Part shown: in pieces, positions 1 to 10,675 of the stretch
How the letters are laid out: every line of letters begins with the position of its first letter
How positions within the stretch are numbered: the first letter of the stretch is position 1
NCBI RefSeq assembly: GCF_963678635.1
Contig: NC_087068.1
Coordinates: 29,576,318-29,640,317 of the forward strand
Origin: Symsagittifera roscoffensis
Lineage: Eukaryota; Xenacoelomorpha; Acoela; Convolutidae
Length of the DNA: 64,000 nt
Direction of reading: 5' to 3'
Notes under the pieces: model-generated
What the model saw: only the letters and a program-made list of their open reading frames with translations
The model's database searches: none
Told to the model about the DNA's origin: nothing
Made by a program: the position numbers and the translations under genes

Positions 1-3000
1 AAGTAGTTGTGCTCGTTTCACCATGGCAGAGTGAAACCGGCATAAGTTGTAGTTGTTCAAACCATTGAGGTTGTTCTGAACAAAAACTGATAAACTCACA
101 GGCAGTGAATCCTTCCTGATTTTCTGCGCATGCTGCGTCTTTGCTTTGTTGCGATGACATCTCTGTTTTTGATCGCTGATGTTCTGATTTGTTAGAGTGC
201 TGGGCACCATATCGGCTTAGGTCTGGTTGGTTTGGAAACCTTCTACTTTTAGGTTTGTACTCTTTGCTTTTTTGGTTAAAATCTGCAGACTGCTGATTAA
301 ATTTTCCGGTTTCCTGGGGTGCGGTTTTACAAAAATTGTCGGAACCCCAAACTGGTTCTTGTATGTTTGGGTGCATAGTTTTGTGAAACAAGTCATGATG
401 GGCGTTGACAACGAAAGTTGATTTTTTAAACTTGTTTGGGTCGTGAAGGCTTGTGTGATGAAATCCGTTGCACTCTTGACAACGGTTGTTTGAGACACAA
501 GTAGTTCGGAGGTGATGAGGGCTTAAGCAGTTGACACAAAGTTCAAGTTGTTTTACGATGTTGTAGCGTTGAGGTGGCGTAGAAGAACTGTACTGTGGGC
601 ATTGCATGATGTTATGTTCGTTCTTACAAGAAGGGCATTGCTTGCGCTTTGTTCTGTATTGGTTGAAATTCTCAGGTCCAATTGTTTTAGAAGCCTGCGG
701 ATTGCTTGATATAACGTTTGAGGAACAGGGCGCTAGGGCATTGCTGCTAAATGTTGACGGTTCTGCATTGTTGAAAGATGGAAATTGATTGTGAAGTTTG
801 TCGTAGGTCTTCGCATGCACTTCTAGCCAATTTTGTAAGTGTTGAACATCTGTGTACTGTATGTCGTTTCGCACGGTGTATTCCGTCCATTTAAGAAGCA
901 AATTTTGTGGGACTTTGCTTTTGACAAGCTTTGTCAAAGTAGAGGAATTCAAATCTGCATTAAAATTGAGATTTTTGAAGGTTTGCACCAATTGTTTCAG
1001 GAAGGCGGCAAAAGAAACAAAAGAATGACTGCTTTTGTTGGCTGCTGGCCATTTTTCTAATTGTTTTATATACGCGTTGACGACAATAAATGTATCGCCA
1101 AAACGTGATTTAAGATCCTCTAGCGCTGGTTTATAGAAGACTGGGTTGCATGAGTAGCCTTTGATTAGCTCTTTCGCCTTGCCAGTCACGGCGTTTTGTA
1201 GGTAGGTAATTCTGTGTGTATCGCTGATGGTTGTATTGCTATCAACAGTGGCATTGAACATGTTCAACCAGTCATGGAAAGCCAGAGGATTACCATCAAA
1301 TGATGGAATTTGAATTGGTGGTAACTTGACCGTGGTTTTGAAGTCAATTTTGTCTCTGTTATCTCGATTTATGTCAAAATAGGTGGTAAGTTGAGGATAA
1401 TTGCTGACTTGCCCTTTAAACTCTGTTAATGTTGTTTGTGGCGAAATGGTTTGAATCAAAGATGGTTGGAGAAAATAGTTTGCAGATTGGTGAGGGTTGC
1501 TTCTTTGCTCTCTATTATCTGGTAGAAAAGCGTTATTACAACTTAGTCCAGAAGCTATCGACGCGGCGTTGATCCTTGTCTGTTGATGCATGCTGAATGT
1601 TGGTTGCATATAAGGATGCAGTTTGGGTTGTGGGAAAGTTGATGCCTCCGGTACTAAAGAAACCGGATTCATGGGAATCATTGGTTGCCATGAAGGTTGC
1701 GTTGGTATGACTGAGTTAGTTTGCGAGGTACTTTGATACGGAAATGTAGAGGTTGTTTGCGTCAAGGGATATCTGAATGTTAAATCCGAGGTTTTGGTTG
1801 TCGTTGTAGTAATGAGGTTTAGATCGATATCTTTCGAGATCTGATGAGAATATCCGCTACCGTTGAAATTGTTTGGAAAAACATCAAAGTTTAATGCATG
1901 TTTTTCTAAATTGTAAGTTGGACAAAAGGCTTCAGTTGATACTGACGGATGTCCTTGAGTTCGCATTACAGGAGTTTGCGCTATACAAGAGGATGCCGCT
2001 ATATGTTTTTCTGAATGAAAATCATTTATAGTTTGGTTGTTGGGGTTGTAAGGCCTGTAGAAACCTTGATCTGTGTAAGAGTTTGTTTGTTCTCCAGTTT
2101 GCTGTTTCTGGCTCGGTAACTTATGGTGTGATGATTGTTCAGTTGAACGTATCTGCTGATGAGATTGGAAAATTTGTTCTTGTGGAAAACTGTAGGTGCT
2201 TGTTGTGAGATGGGTTCTGAGATCGATATTGTCGCTAGGCTGCTCGTGTAGTCCCGGTTGCATTAGGTGATGAGGTTGCGGAATTGTAAAAGCAAACGAT
2301 GGACTTTGCAACCCTGCTGTTTGGACTGTGCTATTTGCTGTATTGGGCTGCTGTTGGTTGTAGACTACAGTTTCCGAACTTACATCGTCGTCGATCTCGA
2401 TTGTTGTATCCGTACTCAGCTGAGCACCTGCATCTCCGAAGTTATTGACATTCATTGGTTTGTATTGCTGGCATTGAGAAAAAGCGTTGTTGTTTGCAAA
2501 CGACGGGGGATGAGGGCTGCTGTCGAAAATTCTTGTCTCTGTGACAACATCTTGTCTGTTTGTCGGATGTTCGTTGCTTTCGGAATAGTTGTGGGTTATT
2601 GCCGAGCTCATATTAGGTTGAGAATGTCTTGGACGATGATGTAAGTTGTTGTATCCGCAGTTTGGGTCGTAAAGTTGTAAGTGTTGGCTTGTTTCTGCTC
2701 GCCGATCGTCTGGAAGTGAATAGCTTGTTTCTGCTCGATGATTGTCTGTAACTGATGATGGGGCCATGTCGGCGTGCGCGTTGTGTGATTTCGTGTTTCT
2801 TCTCTCGAAGTCGTGGATAAGTTGCGCGTTGTATTGAGTTAGTGAATCGTTATCGTTGATGTCACTCTGTAGTTGTAAGAGGCGTACTGCAATGTCTGTA
2901 GCTGTTGCCGTGACAAACCTAGTTTGTTCGGGCGATCCGGTATCCATGATTTCCGCTGACAATTGATTCAGTTCCTGCAGTCTGGATTCTGCTGCTGCGA

Positions 3001-3112
3001 CTAACGAACTCAAAGAACGAGTTGATTTTACTGAGCAGAGTTTTTTCTGCAAGAAGTCGAGAGATCCATTGAGCTGCATTTGGCAAATGCGAAATCTGTT
3101 CCACGCTGACAT
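1..3112 (-). CDS. BEL/Pao LTR retrotransposon gag (partial, runs off left edge)
   Basis: I translated the minus strand from the ATG at 3112-3110 and it stays open to the left edge, about 1037 codons. The first 600 or so residues are low-complexity and rich in Gln, Asn, Ser, Thr and Pro. A DUF1759-type capsid domain follows at about residues 600-755, with motifs such as FDGNPLAFHDWLN and YLQNAVTGKAKELIKGY. Cys/His zinc-binding motifs come next (CPSC...C near residue 824, then CVNCLSPHHLRTTC and CQECNGFHHTSLH near 856-890). This order is diagnostic of BEL/Pao Gag, which packages element RNA into virus-like particles. The unbroken frame suggests a fairly young copy. Protease and pol would lie left of the window. 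The ATG is the first in frame after the upstream region, but the true start is not proven. Confidence 0.9.
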   Translation of the reverse strand, partial: MSAWNRFRICQMQLNGSLDFLQKKLCSVKSTRSLSSLVAAAESRLQELNQLSAEIMDTGSPEQTRFVTATATDIAVRLLQLQSDINDNDSLTQYNAQLIHDFERRNTKSHNAHADMAPSSVTDNHRAETSYSLPDDRRAETSQHLQLYDPNCGYNNLHHRPRHSQPNMSSAITHNYSESNEHPTNRQDVVTETRIFDSSPHPPSFANNNAFSQCQQYKPMNVNNFGDAGAQLSTDTTIEIDDDVSSETVVYNQQQPNTANSTVQTAGLQSPSFAFTIPQPHHLMQPGLHEQPSDNIDLRTHLTTSTYSFPQEQIFQSHQQIRSTEQSSHHKLPSQKQQTGEQTNSYTDQGFYRPYNPNNQTINDFHSEKHIAASSCIAQTPVMRTQGHPSVSTEAFCPTYNLEKHALNFDVFPNNFNGSGYSHQISKDIDLNLITTTTTKTSDLTFRYPLTQTTSTFPYQSTSQTNSVIPTQPSWQPMIPMNPVSLVPEASTFPQPKLHPYMQPTFSMHQQTRINAASIASGLSCNNAFLPDNREQRSNPHQSANYFLQPSLIQTISPQTTLTEFKGQVSNYPQLTTYFDINRDNRDKIDFKTTVKLPPIQIPSFDGNPLAFHDWLNMFNATVDSNTTISDTHRITYLQNAVTGKAKELIKGYSCNPVFYKPALEDLKSRFGDTFIVVNAYIKQLEKWPAANKSSHSFVSFAAFLKQLVQTFKNLNFNADLNSSTLTKLVKSKVPQNLLLKWTEYTVRNDIQYTDVQHLQNWLEVHAKTYDKLHNQFPSFNNAEPSTFSSNALAPCSSNVISSNPQASKTIGPENFNQYRTKRKQCPSCKNEHNIMQCPQYSSSTPPQRYNIVKQLELCVNCLSPHHLRTTCVSNNRCQECNGFHHTSLHDPNKFKKSTFVVNAHHDLFHKTMHPNIQEPVWGSDNFCKTAPQETGKFNQQSADFNQKSKEYKPKSRRFPNQPDLSRYGAQHSNKSEHQRSKTEMSSQQSKDAACAENQEGFTACEFISFCSEQPQWFEQLQLMPVSLCHGETSTTT

Positions 3113-5261
3113 CGTTTTCTGTTGCTATTGAAGTTGATCGTCGAAGATCCTGTTGTATGTAGATTGTGAGAACGGCTCTAAAAAACCGAGGCGATGCGCA
3201 AATCAGTTAGAAAAAAGGAAAATTAAACAAAACCAGGAATCGTCTATGATTTAGAAAAGTTTTTTTTTTTAAGTGTCCGTCTAAGGGTTTTTTATTCTTT
3301 TTTTTATTATGTTTTACAATTAAGGCATGCGTAATTAAAGTCAATCAAAAATTGAAAAACAAACAAAGCGTTGTTCCGTGAACTGTCGTCAAAAAGACTT
3401 TTTGTTGTGCTCAATGGAATTCTAGCCAAATTTTTTAAGTAGACATAGTCTTCAAGTCTGCAGCATCAAGTGCCAGTATATTTGTTACTTTTTGATATGT
3501 CAAATTACACTTTAACAAGAAGCGTTATTGTTTTTAAAAAAATGCAAGGAAATGTTATTTGTTTCGTTTTCTCTTCAAATTCAACTTTTGCTTTCACGTA
3601 CAAAATTTCGAACCAAGATACTTGTTATATTTTGCGAAGTAAAATTACAACAAACAAGATGAATTGTCAAGGAAAACTACAAAAGGTTGTTTGTTCTCAG
3701 TGTGTTCAGAAATTGGCTATCTCTATCACAGTCTAATAAGACAGTTTTCTTTTTCTTTTTTTTTTGGGAAGAGTTTGAAATAAATTGATAAATTGTCAAA
3801 AATATTTAAGGCAGCGACCAACGAAAACTACTACAAAAAACAAAAGGCTCGAGTATGTTTTTTTTCTGGATTTTTTGAAAGTGTGTGAAAAAAACGAGAC
3901 AATTCGGGGTTAAACTTTAAAAAAATATATTTGTCCACATCTAATCTTGGTTTTCTTCAGCTTGTATTTTGTTCAACTATTCGTCTTCCTTTTGTTTTCG
4001 ATTCTTCTTTTTTTTTCTAGTATTTATGAAGGAGAAGCCCAAATTCCAGCTGAATAGAGAAGTAGTTCAAACCAAGAAAAGCATCCAATTTTTGAATAAA
4101 TATTCACAACCTGATCAGTGTATATTGATTGTCAGTATCATACAATTGCGAGATGAGAATCCAATCTTCTGAAAGAGTATTCAAAACATATCCAAAAAAT
4201 ACATTTGTACCACTGTATTGTATCTTTGGATTAATTGTATTATATCGCTGTATTGTGTCGCTGTGTTGTTTCGCTGTTTTGTAGAATTTAACCAATTTAC
4301 CAAACCAAATTATTTGCTGAAATTTTCCCGAAAATTCAAAAAAGGGGGGATTGTATTCCTTCTTTACTATATAAGAAACTCTGTGATCTGTAAGGCTGTA
4401 CGAAAGTTGATGAGATCGGCTTTTTTGCTCGCCAAAACATGTAGTTGACTTGTCACTTTAGGTCAAAACATGGCTCCAAGAGTCAACTTTCTTAGTTCTG
4501 GTTTGTTTCAAGAGTGTTTATATCACAGAGATTACAAATGTTTGATCACAGTGACTTTTGATTTCTAAAGATTGGGAAAATGTAGTTGCTTCGGCAACAT
4601 TATCAGTTAATCTATCCTCTGATGTGTCATTCCGTGTTCATTTATAGGTGAAATCTTTGATGAATTACTGGTTTGTTTCGGGTAGTTTTGGGTAATAAAT
4701 CAAACTTCGTATGGGAATTTAGAATTTGAAACTTCTTTTTTGTGCTCGGTCAATTTTTAAGAGCGAAATAACGCACTGATATAGATCTCATTTAGTTATG
4801 TTTTAAACAGAATTTTAACGAATGAAAAAAATTACACGTGCGATCAGCAAGCGTTATGGAATCGGAGCATACATTTCTTTGTGGTGAACAGTTTTTCGGT
4901 CGATGTTAATAATCCCCCTGAATAAAAGACAAGTATAAGAAGAATAGCCGGTTGGTGTGCATGTACAAATATTCCGAGCATATGCCTTAAAACTGCCAAA
5001 ACGGTGTTTCTTCTTATTTTAGTGTCGCTTTTTTGTCCATGGTGTGATCGGAGAACTACACATACCCGTAAAAAGTTAGTCAATTAAGCATAATCGTAAA
5101 AAGTTGGCCCCGACCTTAAGTGACCAACCGTAGATTGTCCTTTCCAAGAATGCATTAATTTTGAAAATTAATTCCGCTCAATTTAATCAATTGAAACATG
5201 CGCGCTGAAAATACTGCTGGAGGAAGATTTTTTTATTTCGAATTGCTATTTTGTCCTGTTA
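3113..5261. other. Non-coding AT-rich stretch; probably 5' leader/LTR of the BEL/Pao element
   Basis: No convincing gene. This lies immediately upstream of the minus-strand gag, so the leader and 5' LTR of that element should be in it. I could not fix LTR ends or a primer-binding site. A minus-strand TGTTGCCGAAGCAAC ending near 4599 is a possible LTR start by analogy with BEL LTRs, but no matching end was found. Short frames here are in runs of A and T and look random. Confidence 0.35.
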
Positions 5262-5525
5262 ATAGCGTAGAGTTTCAGTCATATTTCGGTCTCCATTGAT
5301 TTTTTGTCTAATTAGATCAATTTATTTTACCCTCAAAGTTAATTTCTGTAAAACCGATAATTCCCCCCCCCCCCCCTATAGTGCAATGCAACTTTTTTGC
5401 GACCCAAGTCGCTAACTAAAGTGTTAATTTGGTGGTACTTTTGAATCGGTAGGCTACATAGGCAGTTTAATCTCAAGTACTTTGACAAGTGATTAATAAT
5501 TAGCTAACACAGTTGATGCCTTTTT

Positions 5526-6102
5526 GATGAATTAATTGAGTCGAAAGGCGGGCGACCGCGGTTTCCTGATATCGAGGCTAAGAGGGTAATTAGTATTGGA
5601 AAATTCGTCGCAGATGAAGATGTTAAGAATTTATTCGTTTTTCGTCAATTCCAAAAAGGTAATCAACCTATTTTGATTTTGGCAGACTACCATGTTCTGA
5701 AGTTTGACCCGGATCTGAAAATGTTCAGTTTCCCAAAGATCGATCTTCCGATTAATCACATCCCATTAATGATCGTTTCTCTGGTTCAGAATGTAGAATA
5801 TGTATACTGGGATTCTGACAACAAGCAAATTCGTCAAACGAACGATAAAGTTGAAGCAATTAATTGTTTGTCATTGCCATTTCTTAAGACGACGTACAGC
5901 TCAAAATCTGTTTTTTTTTGTTCCCGATCATAATGATATTGTTCGTTTTGACACACAAGCGTATGGCAAAACTGGTGGTATTGTTATCAATAAATGTAAA
6001 CGTAGAGTCAAGCGTATCGACTGTGTTTCTGATCTCAATGGTCTGCAGGGAGTCAGTTTTGTCATTTGGTCTGGCAACACAAAGTTTGACTTCAATGAGT
6101 AG
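5526..6102 (+). pseudogene. Coding-like segment of repeat copy 1 (propeller-like, frameshifted)
   Basis: From the GAT at 5526 the frame is open through ADYHVLKFDPDLK and YVYWDSDNKQIRQTN, then stops after a run of nine T at about 5911-5919. Reading resumes one frame away with VPDHNDIVRFDTQAYGKTGG and ends at the TAG at 6102. The spacing of hydrophobic strands and the YWDSDN motif recall YWTD/NHL-type beta-propeller blades, but I do not recognise the family. There is no good start codon, so it may be a former internal exon. I infer a pseudogene unless the T-run length is a sequencing error. Confidence 0.5.
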
Positions 6103-6490
6103 AAATCCAGTTTAAGGTACCGTGGAATTTGATTCTATAAAAAAAGTTTCGGTTGGGTATTTTGGGTACCAGGCTCAGTTTCTAGTTATGGCAGATATAG
6201 AAATAGAAGAAAACAATGGATATAAAAAGAATAGCTTAGAATTTCAGTCATTATTCGGTTTTCATTGATTTTTTTGACTAATCAGATCAATTTATTTTAC
6301 CCTCAAAGTCAATTTCTGAAAAACCGATAATTTCCCCCCCTATAGTGCAATGCAACTTTTTTTGCGACCCAAGTCGCTAACTAAAGTGTTAATTTGTTGG
6401 TACTTTTGAATCGGTAGGCTACATAGGCAGTTTAATCTCAAGTACTTTGACAAGTGATTAATAATTAGCTAACACAGTTGATGCTTTTTT

Positions 6491-7094
6491 GATGGATTAA
6501 TTGAGTCGAAAGGCGGGCGACCGCGGTTTCCTGATATCGAGGCTAAGAGGGTAATTAGTATTGGAAAATTAGTCGCAGATGAAGATGTTAAGAATTTATT
6601 CGTTTTTCGTCAATTCCAAAAAGGTAATCAACCTATTCTGATTTTGGCTGACTACCATGTTCTGAAGTTTGACCCGGATCTGAAAATTTTCAGTTACCCA
6701 AAGATCGATCCTCCGATTAATCACATCCCATTAATGATCGTTTCTCTGGTTCAGAATGTAGAATATGTATACTGGGATTCTGACAACAAGCAAATTCGTC
6801 AAACGAACGATAAATTTGAAGCAATTAATTGTTTGTCATTGCCATTTCTTAAGACGTACAGCTCTAAATCTGTTTTTTTTTGTTCCCGATCATAATGATA
6901 TTGTTCGTTTTGACACACAAGCGTATGGCAAAACTGGTGGTATTGTTATGAATAAATGTAAACGTAGAGTCAAGTACATCGACTTTGTTTCTGATCTCAA
7001 TGGTCTGCAGGGAGTCAGTTTTGTCATTTGGTCTGGCAACACAAAGTTTGACTTCAATGAGTTGAAATCGATTTTTAGGTACCGTGGAATTTGA
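6491..7094 (+). pseudogene. Coding-like segment of repeat copy 2
   Basis: This is the same protein segment as copy 1, with the same nine-T frame break. It has a 3-bp in-frame deletion (one Thr lost before YSSKS) and a few substitutions, such as PKIDPPINH for PKIDLPINH. The second half extends past the stop seen in copy 1 and ends at the TGA at 7092-7094. Confidence 0.5.
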
Positions 7095-7454
7095 TTCTAT
7101 AAAAAAAGTTTCGGTTGGGTATTTTGTGTACCAGGCTCAGTTTCTAGTTATGGCAGATATAGAAATAGAAGAAAACAATGGATATAAAAAGAATAGCGTA
7201 GAATTTCAGTCATTATTCGGTTTTCATTGATTTTTTTGACTAATCAGATCAATTTATTTTACCCACAAAGTCAATTTCTGAAAAACCGATAATTCCCCCC
7301 CCCCTATAGTGCAATGCAACTTTTTTTGCGACCCAAGTCGCTAACTAAAGTGTTAATTTGGTGGTACTTTTGAATCGGTAGGCTACATAGGCAGTTTAAT
7401 CTCAAGTACTTTGACAAGTGATTAATAATTAGCTAACACAGTTGATGCCTTTTT

Positions 7455-8059
7455 GATGAATTAATTGAGTCGAAAAGCGGGCGACCGCGGTTTCCTGATA
7501 TCGAGGCTAAGAGGGTAATTAGTATTGGAAAATTCGTCGCAGATGAAGATGTTAAGAAATTATTCGTTTTTCGTCAATTCCAAAAAGGTAATCAACCTAT
7601 TTTGATTTTGGCAGACTACCATATTCTGAAGTTTGACCCGGATCTGAAAATGTTCAGTTACCCAAAGATCAATCCTCCGATTAATCACATCCCATTAATG
7701 ATCGTTTCTCTGGTTCAGAATGTAGAATATGTATACTGGGATTCTGACAACAAGCAAATTCGTCAAACGAACGATAAAGTTGAAGCAATTAGTTGTTTGT
7801 CATTGCCATTTCTGAAGACGACGTACAGCTCAAAATCTGTTTTTTTTTGTTCTCGATCATAATGATATTGTTCGTTTTGACACACAAGCATATGGCAAAA
7901 CTGGTGGTAATGTTATCAAGGAATGTAAACGTAGAGTCAAGCACATCGACTGTTTCTGATCTCAATGGTCTGCAGGGAGTCAGTTTTGTCATTTGGTCTG
8001 GCAACACAAAGTTTGACTTCAATGAGTTGAAATCGAGTTGTAGGTACCGTGGAACTTGA
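7455..8059 (+). pseudogene. Coding-like segment of repeat copy 3
   Basis: Same segment and same nine-T break as copies 1 and 2. It has an additional 2-bp deletion near 7950 (GACTGTTTC for GACTGTGTTTC), which shifts the frame again. It is therefore the most decayed of the three full copies. Confidence 0.5.
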
Positions 8060-8440
8060 TTCTATAAAAAAGTTTCGGTTGGGTATTTTGGGTACCAGGC
8101 TCCGTTTCTAGTTATGGCAGATATAGAAATAGAAGAAAACAATGGATATAAAAAGAATAGCGTAGAATTTCAGTCATTATTCGGTTTTCATTGATTTTTT
8201 TGACTAATCAGATCAATTTGTTTTACCCTCAAAGTCAATATCTGAAAAACCGGTAATTTATCCCCCCTATAGTGCATTGCAACTTTTTTTGCGACCCAAA
8301 TCGCTTACTAAAGTGCTAATTTCATGGTACTTTTGAATCGGTAGGCTACATAAGCAGTATAATCTCAAGTACTTTGACAAGTCATTAATGACTAGCTAAC
8401 AAGATTGATGCTTTTTTGGTGCATTAATTGAGTAGAAAAA

Positions 8441-10070
8441 GCTATCTATTTCATTCAATAGTATAATGATTAAAGTCCCATTTCAGAATTTTTCCACCTC
8501 GTATTTTTTCGCGAGCTTTTTGAAACGTATAACTTTTTGTCAATTTGGTATGATATATTCTAATTTATTACATGCAAAGTTAGTGTGGTTGCCTGTAGTT
8601 TTTTACATTCCAAATTTTTACCTGCAAAGGTTATAGGTGATTCTAAATCTCCTGAATCTTTGCCGCTTTCTTGCTCGTTTAGGCGAGGCTGCAGCTTTGC
8701 CTCTGTTAAATCTGATGGCGTCCCTCATGATGGGGAGATCGAATGATGGAAACTTATTTTTAAAGTCATTTTTAGCCAATCAGAATTGTGTATTCAAAAA
8801 TGTTTGAGAAATCGCGAAAATCTCAAAGAAATCGAATAAATCCAGGCCAACAAAATTAATATTTACCGATTATAAAATAAGCAGATATTTGAATTATCAA
8901 ATATTGCGAAATCAAAAGCGGGTATTGGAAAAACCTAAATCGATTTTCAAAAAAATGAAAAAATATTGTATATCTGCGCGAATTGTACAAAAAACGTTGC
9001 TTAGCTGCTTATTCATTTTCTGTTAATAATGACTTCGGTTTTGTTAGAAAGTAATTTAGCCAAAAGGAAAGGTCTAACAATTCTGATTGGTTAAAAGTTT
9101 TTCATCAATCAGTCTCTCCTTCGTGAGAATATCTCCCGTTAAATCTTGCTGCTAATAAGACTCCTATTTTAAAACGACATTTGATATTACAGTAGAAAAT
9201 ATGTTATTAAAATGTTTTCGGCAGAAATTCAGACCAGTTAAGAGCAGTCGAAACTTTCGTATATATGAGCTGTCTTGTTTATTACAAAGGAACGTATTTA
9301 TATTTGTTGTCTGCCCACACTAACTGATTATTTCGACTTTCGTAACGAAAATAACGGAATATTTGTGCTCGGGTGGGTTTTTTTCCTCAGACAAATTTCG
9401 ATTTTAACTAACCATTCTTGACAATTTTTTTTATATCATTCAAACGCTATTGTTGTCCTAAGCCTAAATTTGAAAAAATATTTCACCTGTGATCATTTTT
9501 TGTAAAGTTATGGGGGTTTGAAATTTGCCATTTTGGCCAATTTGGGACAATTAACGCGCAATATATTTCGCGCTATTAATGTGCAAGCGGAGATTTAATC
9601 AGTCTTAGAAATCGTTCCAAATTGGTTGAAGGAAGCTTATTTTCCATAATTGATTTGTTACTAGGAGCGAAATCTATCACTTTGTACTTCATATGGCGTG
9701 TGGGGAATGAGTTTCATAAAAAATCTCAAATTTAAAATATCATTTTATTTTATTACATTAGTTTTTTCATGTTATTACTGCCCCATAGACCTTAAAAGGC
9801 AGTCGGAACCTTCAGGGTTTTGCCCTGATACGAGCAGTCTTTTTGAATTATGTTTTGCGGTATAGTCAATAAAGCGATGGCCTGTTAAGCTGAATGCATA
9901 ATTTTGAATCTGGCTGTTTTCGAGTCGTTTTTTAAGTTTTTTTAAACATATGTGTAAAACGGTATCATTTTACCTCAAGTTGAGTAGCCTTCTATCTTCA
10001 GGATACTGGAATGTTGAATAAGATGAATTAATGTTCGGCTAGCATCAATTATGCAGTTAGTACAACGGGA
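8441..10070. other. Intergenic, upstream flank of BPTF
   Basis: AT-rich, without a recognisable gene, RNA or transposon. It must contain the promoter and any 5' untranslated exon of BPTF if transcription starts close to the first coding exon. I see no clear core promoter element. Confidence 0.5.
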
Positions 10071-10675
10071 ATGCAACGAGAAATGCCCAAGGGCCTGAGT
10101 TTGGAAGCAGTTCTAAATGGACCCACTGGTTCCCGTGCTAAAGGTCGCAGTCCTTCAAACATTAATAAACCCAAGAAGAAACGGGGAAGACCTCCAAAAG
10201 TTAAAGAGGAACCCGAAATCGAAGTTTTTCCTCCGTCTGGAACCTCTCAGCATGCGACTGGTATTGACGTATTCAACGGTTTGACGGGTCATTTTTCAGA
10301 CATCATTGTTCCAGAAAACGACAATCATGATGTGTTTTCGGACAGTGGTAGCGTGAAGTCCAACGCCAATTCAGAATGCAATTTTACAGCTTCAAGTTTT
10401 GTTAGTGAACGTCAACACGAAGATTTATACCTCAATGGGTTCAAACATACACAGTCTACGTCTGCGAAGGTTGTTCCGACCAAAAAATTAAAAACAGGAA
10501 GTAGGAAGGAAGACTTGTCGCAGTTTGCTGGAGATCATGACGGTTTGGAGTTTGTTCGACCAAGTGAACTAGAGGCTAGAGTCAAGGAGCGTCGCGATCA
10601 GTTTGAAATTGAGGATGACTTGACTTGGGATGGAATTGACAACGTGTCAGAAGTTGGATCAGAGAAATCGGCGAG
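10071..10675 (+). CDS. BPTF: BPTF exon 1 (AT-hook, N-terminus)
   Basis: 605 nt starting at the ATG at 10071 and ending at GCGAG|GTAATT, phase 2. It encodes the basic AT-hook KKKRGRPPK and an acidic stretch. An upstream in-frame stop at 10029 supports this ATG. A second ATG lies four codons further on. Confidence 0.9.

Larger units (their letters stand above)
5262..8440. repeat. Tandem array of a ~964-bp unit, 3 full copies plus a partial fourth
   Basis: The same sequence restarts at 5262, 6231, 7193 and 8157, giving spacings of 969, 962 and 964 bp. The fourth copy stops at about 8440. Copies are nearly identical, so the amplification is recent. Each begins with an AATAGCGTAGA-like block, then a C-homopolymer of differing length (14, 7, 10 and 6 C), then a coding-like stretch of about 580 bp on the plus strand. 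No transposon ends or target duplications are evident, so unequal crossing-over is the simplest explanation. Confidence 0.95.

Noticed and set aside
217-498. 93-codon minus-strand ORF as a separate gene
   Set aside because: It overlaps, in another frame, the zinc-knuckle region of the BEL/Pao gag, which explains the sequence fully.
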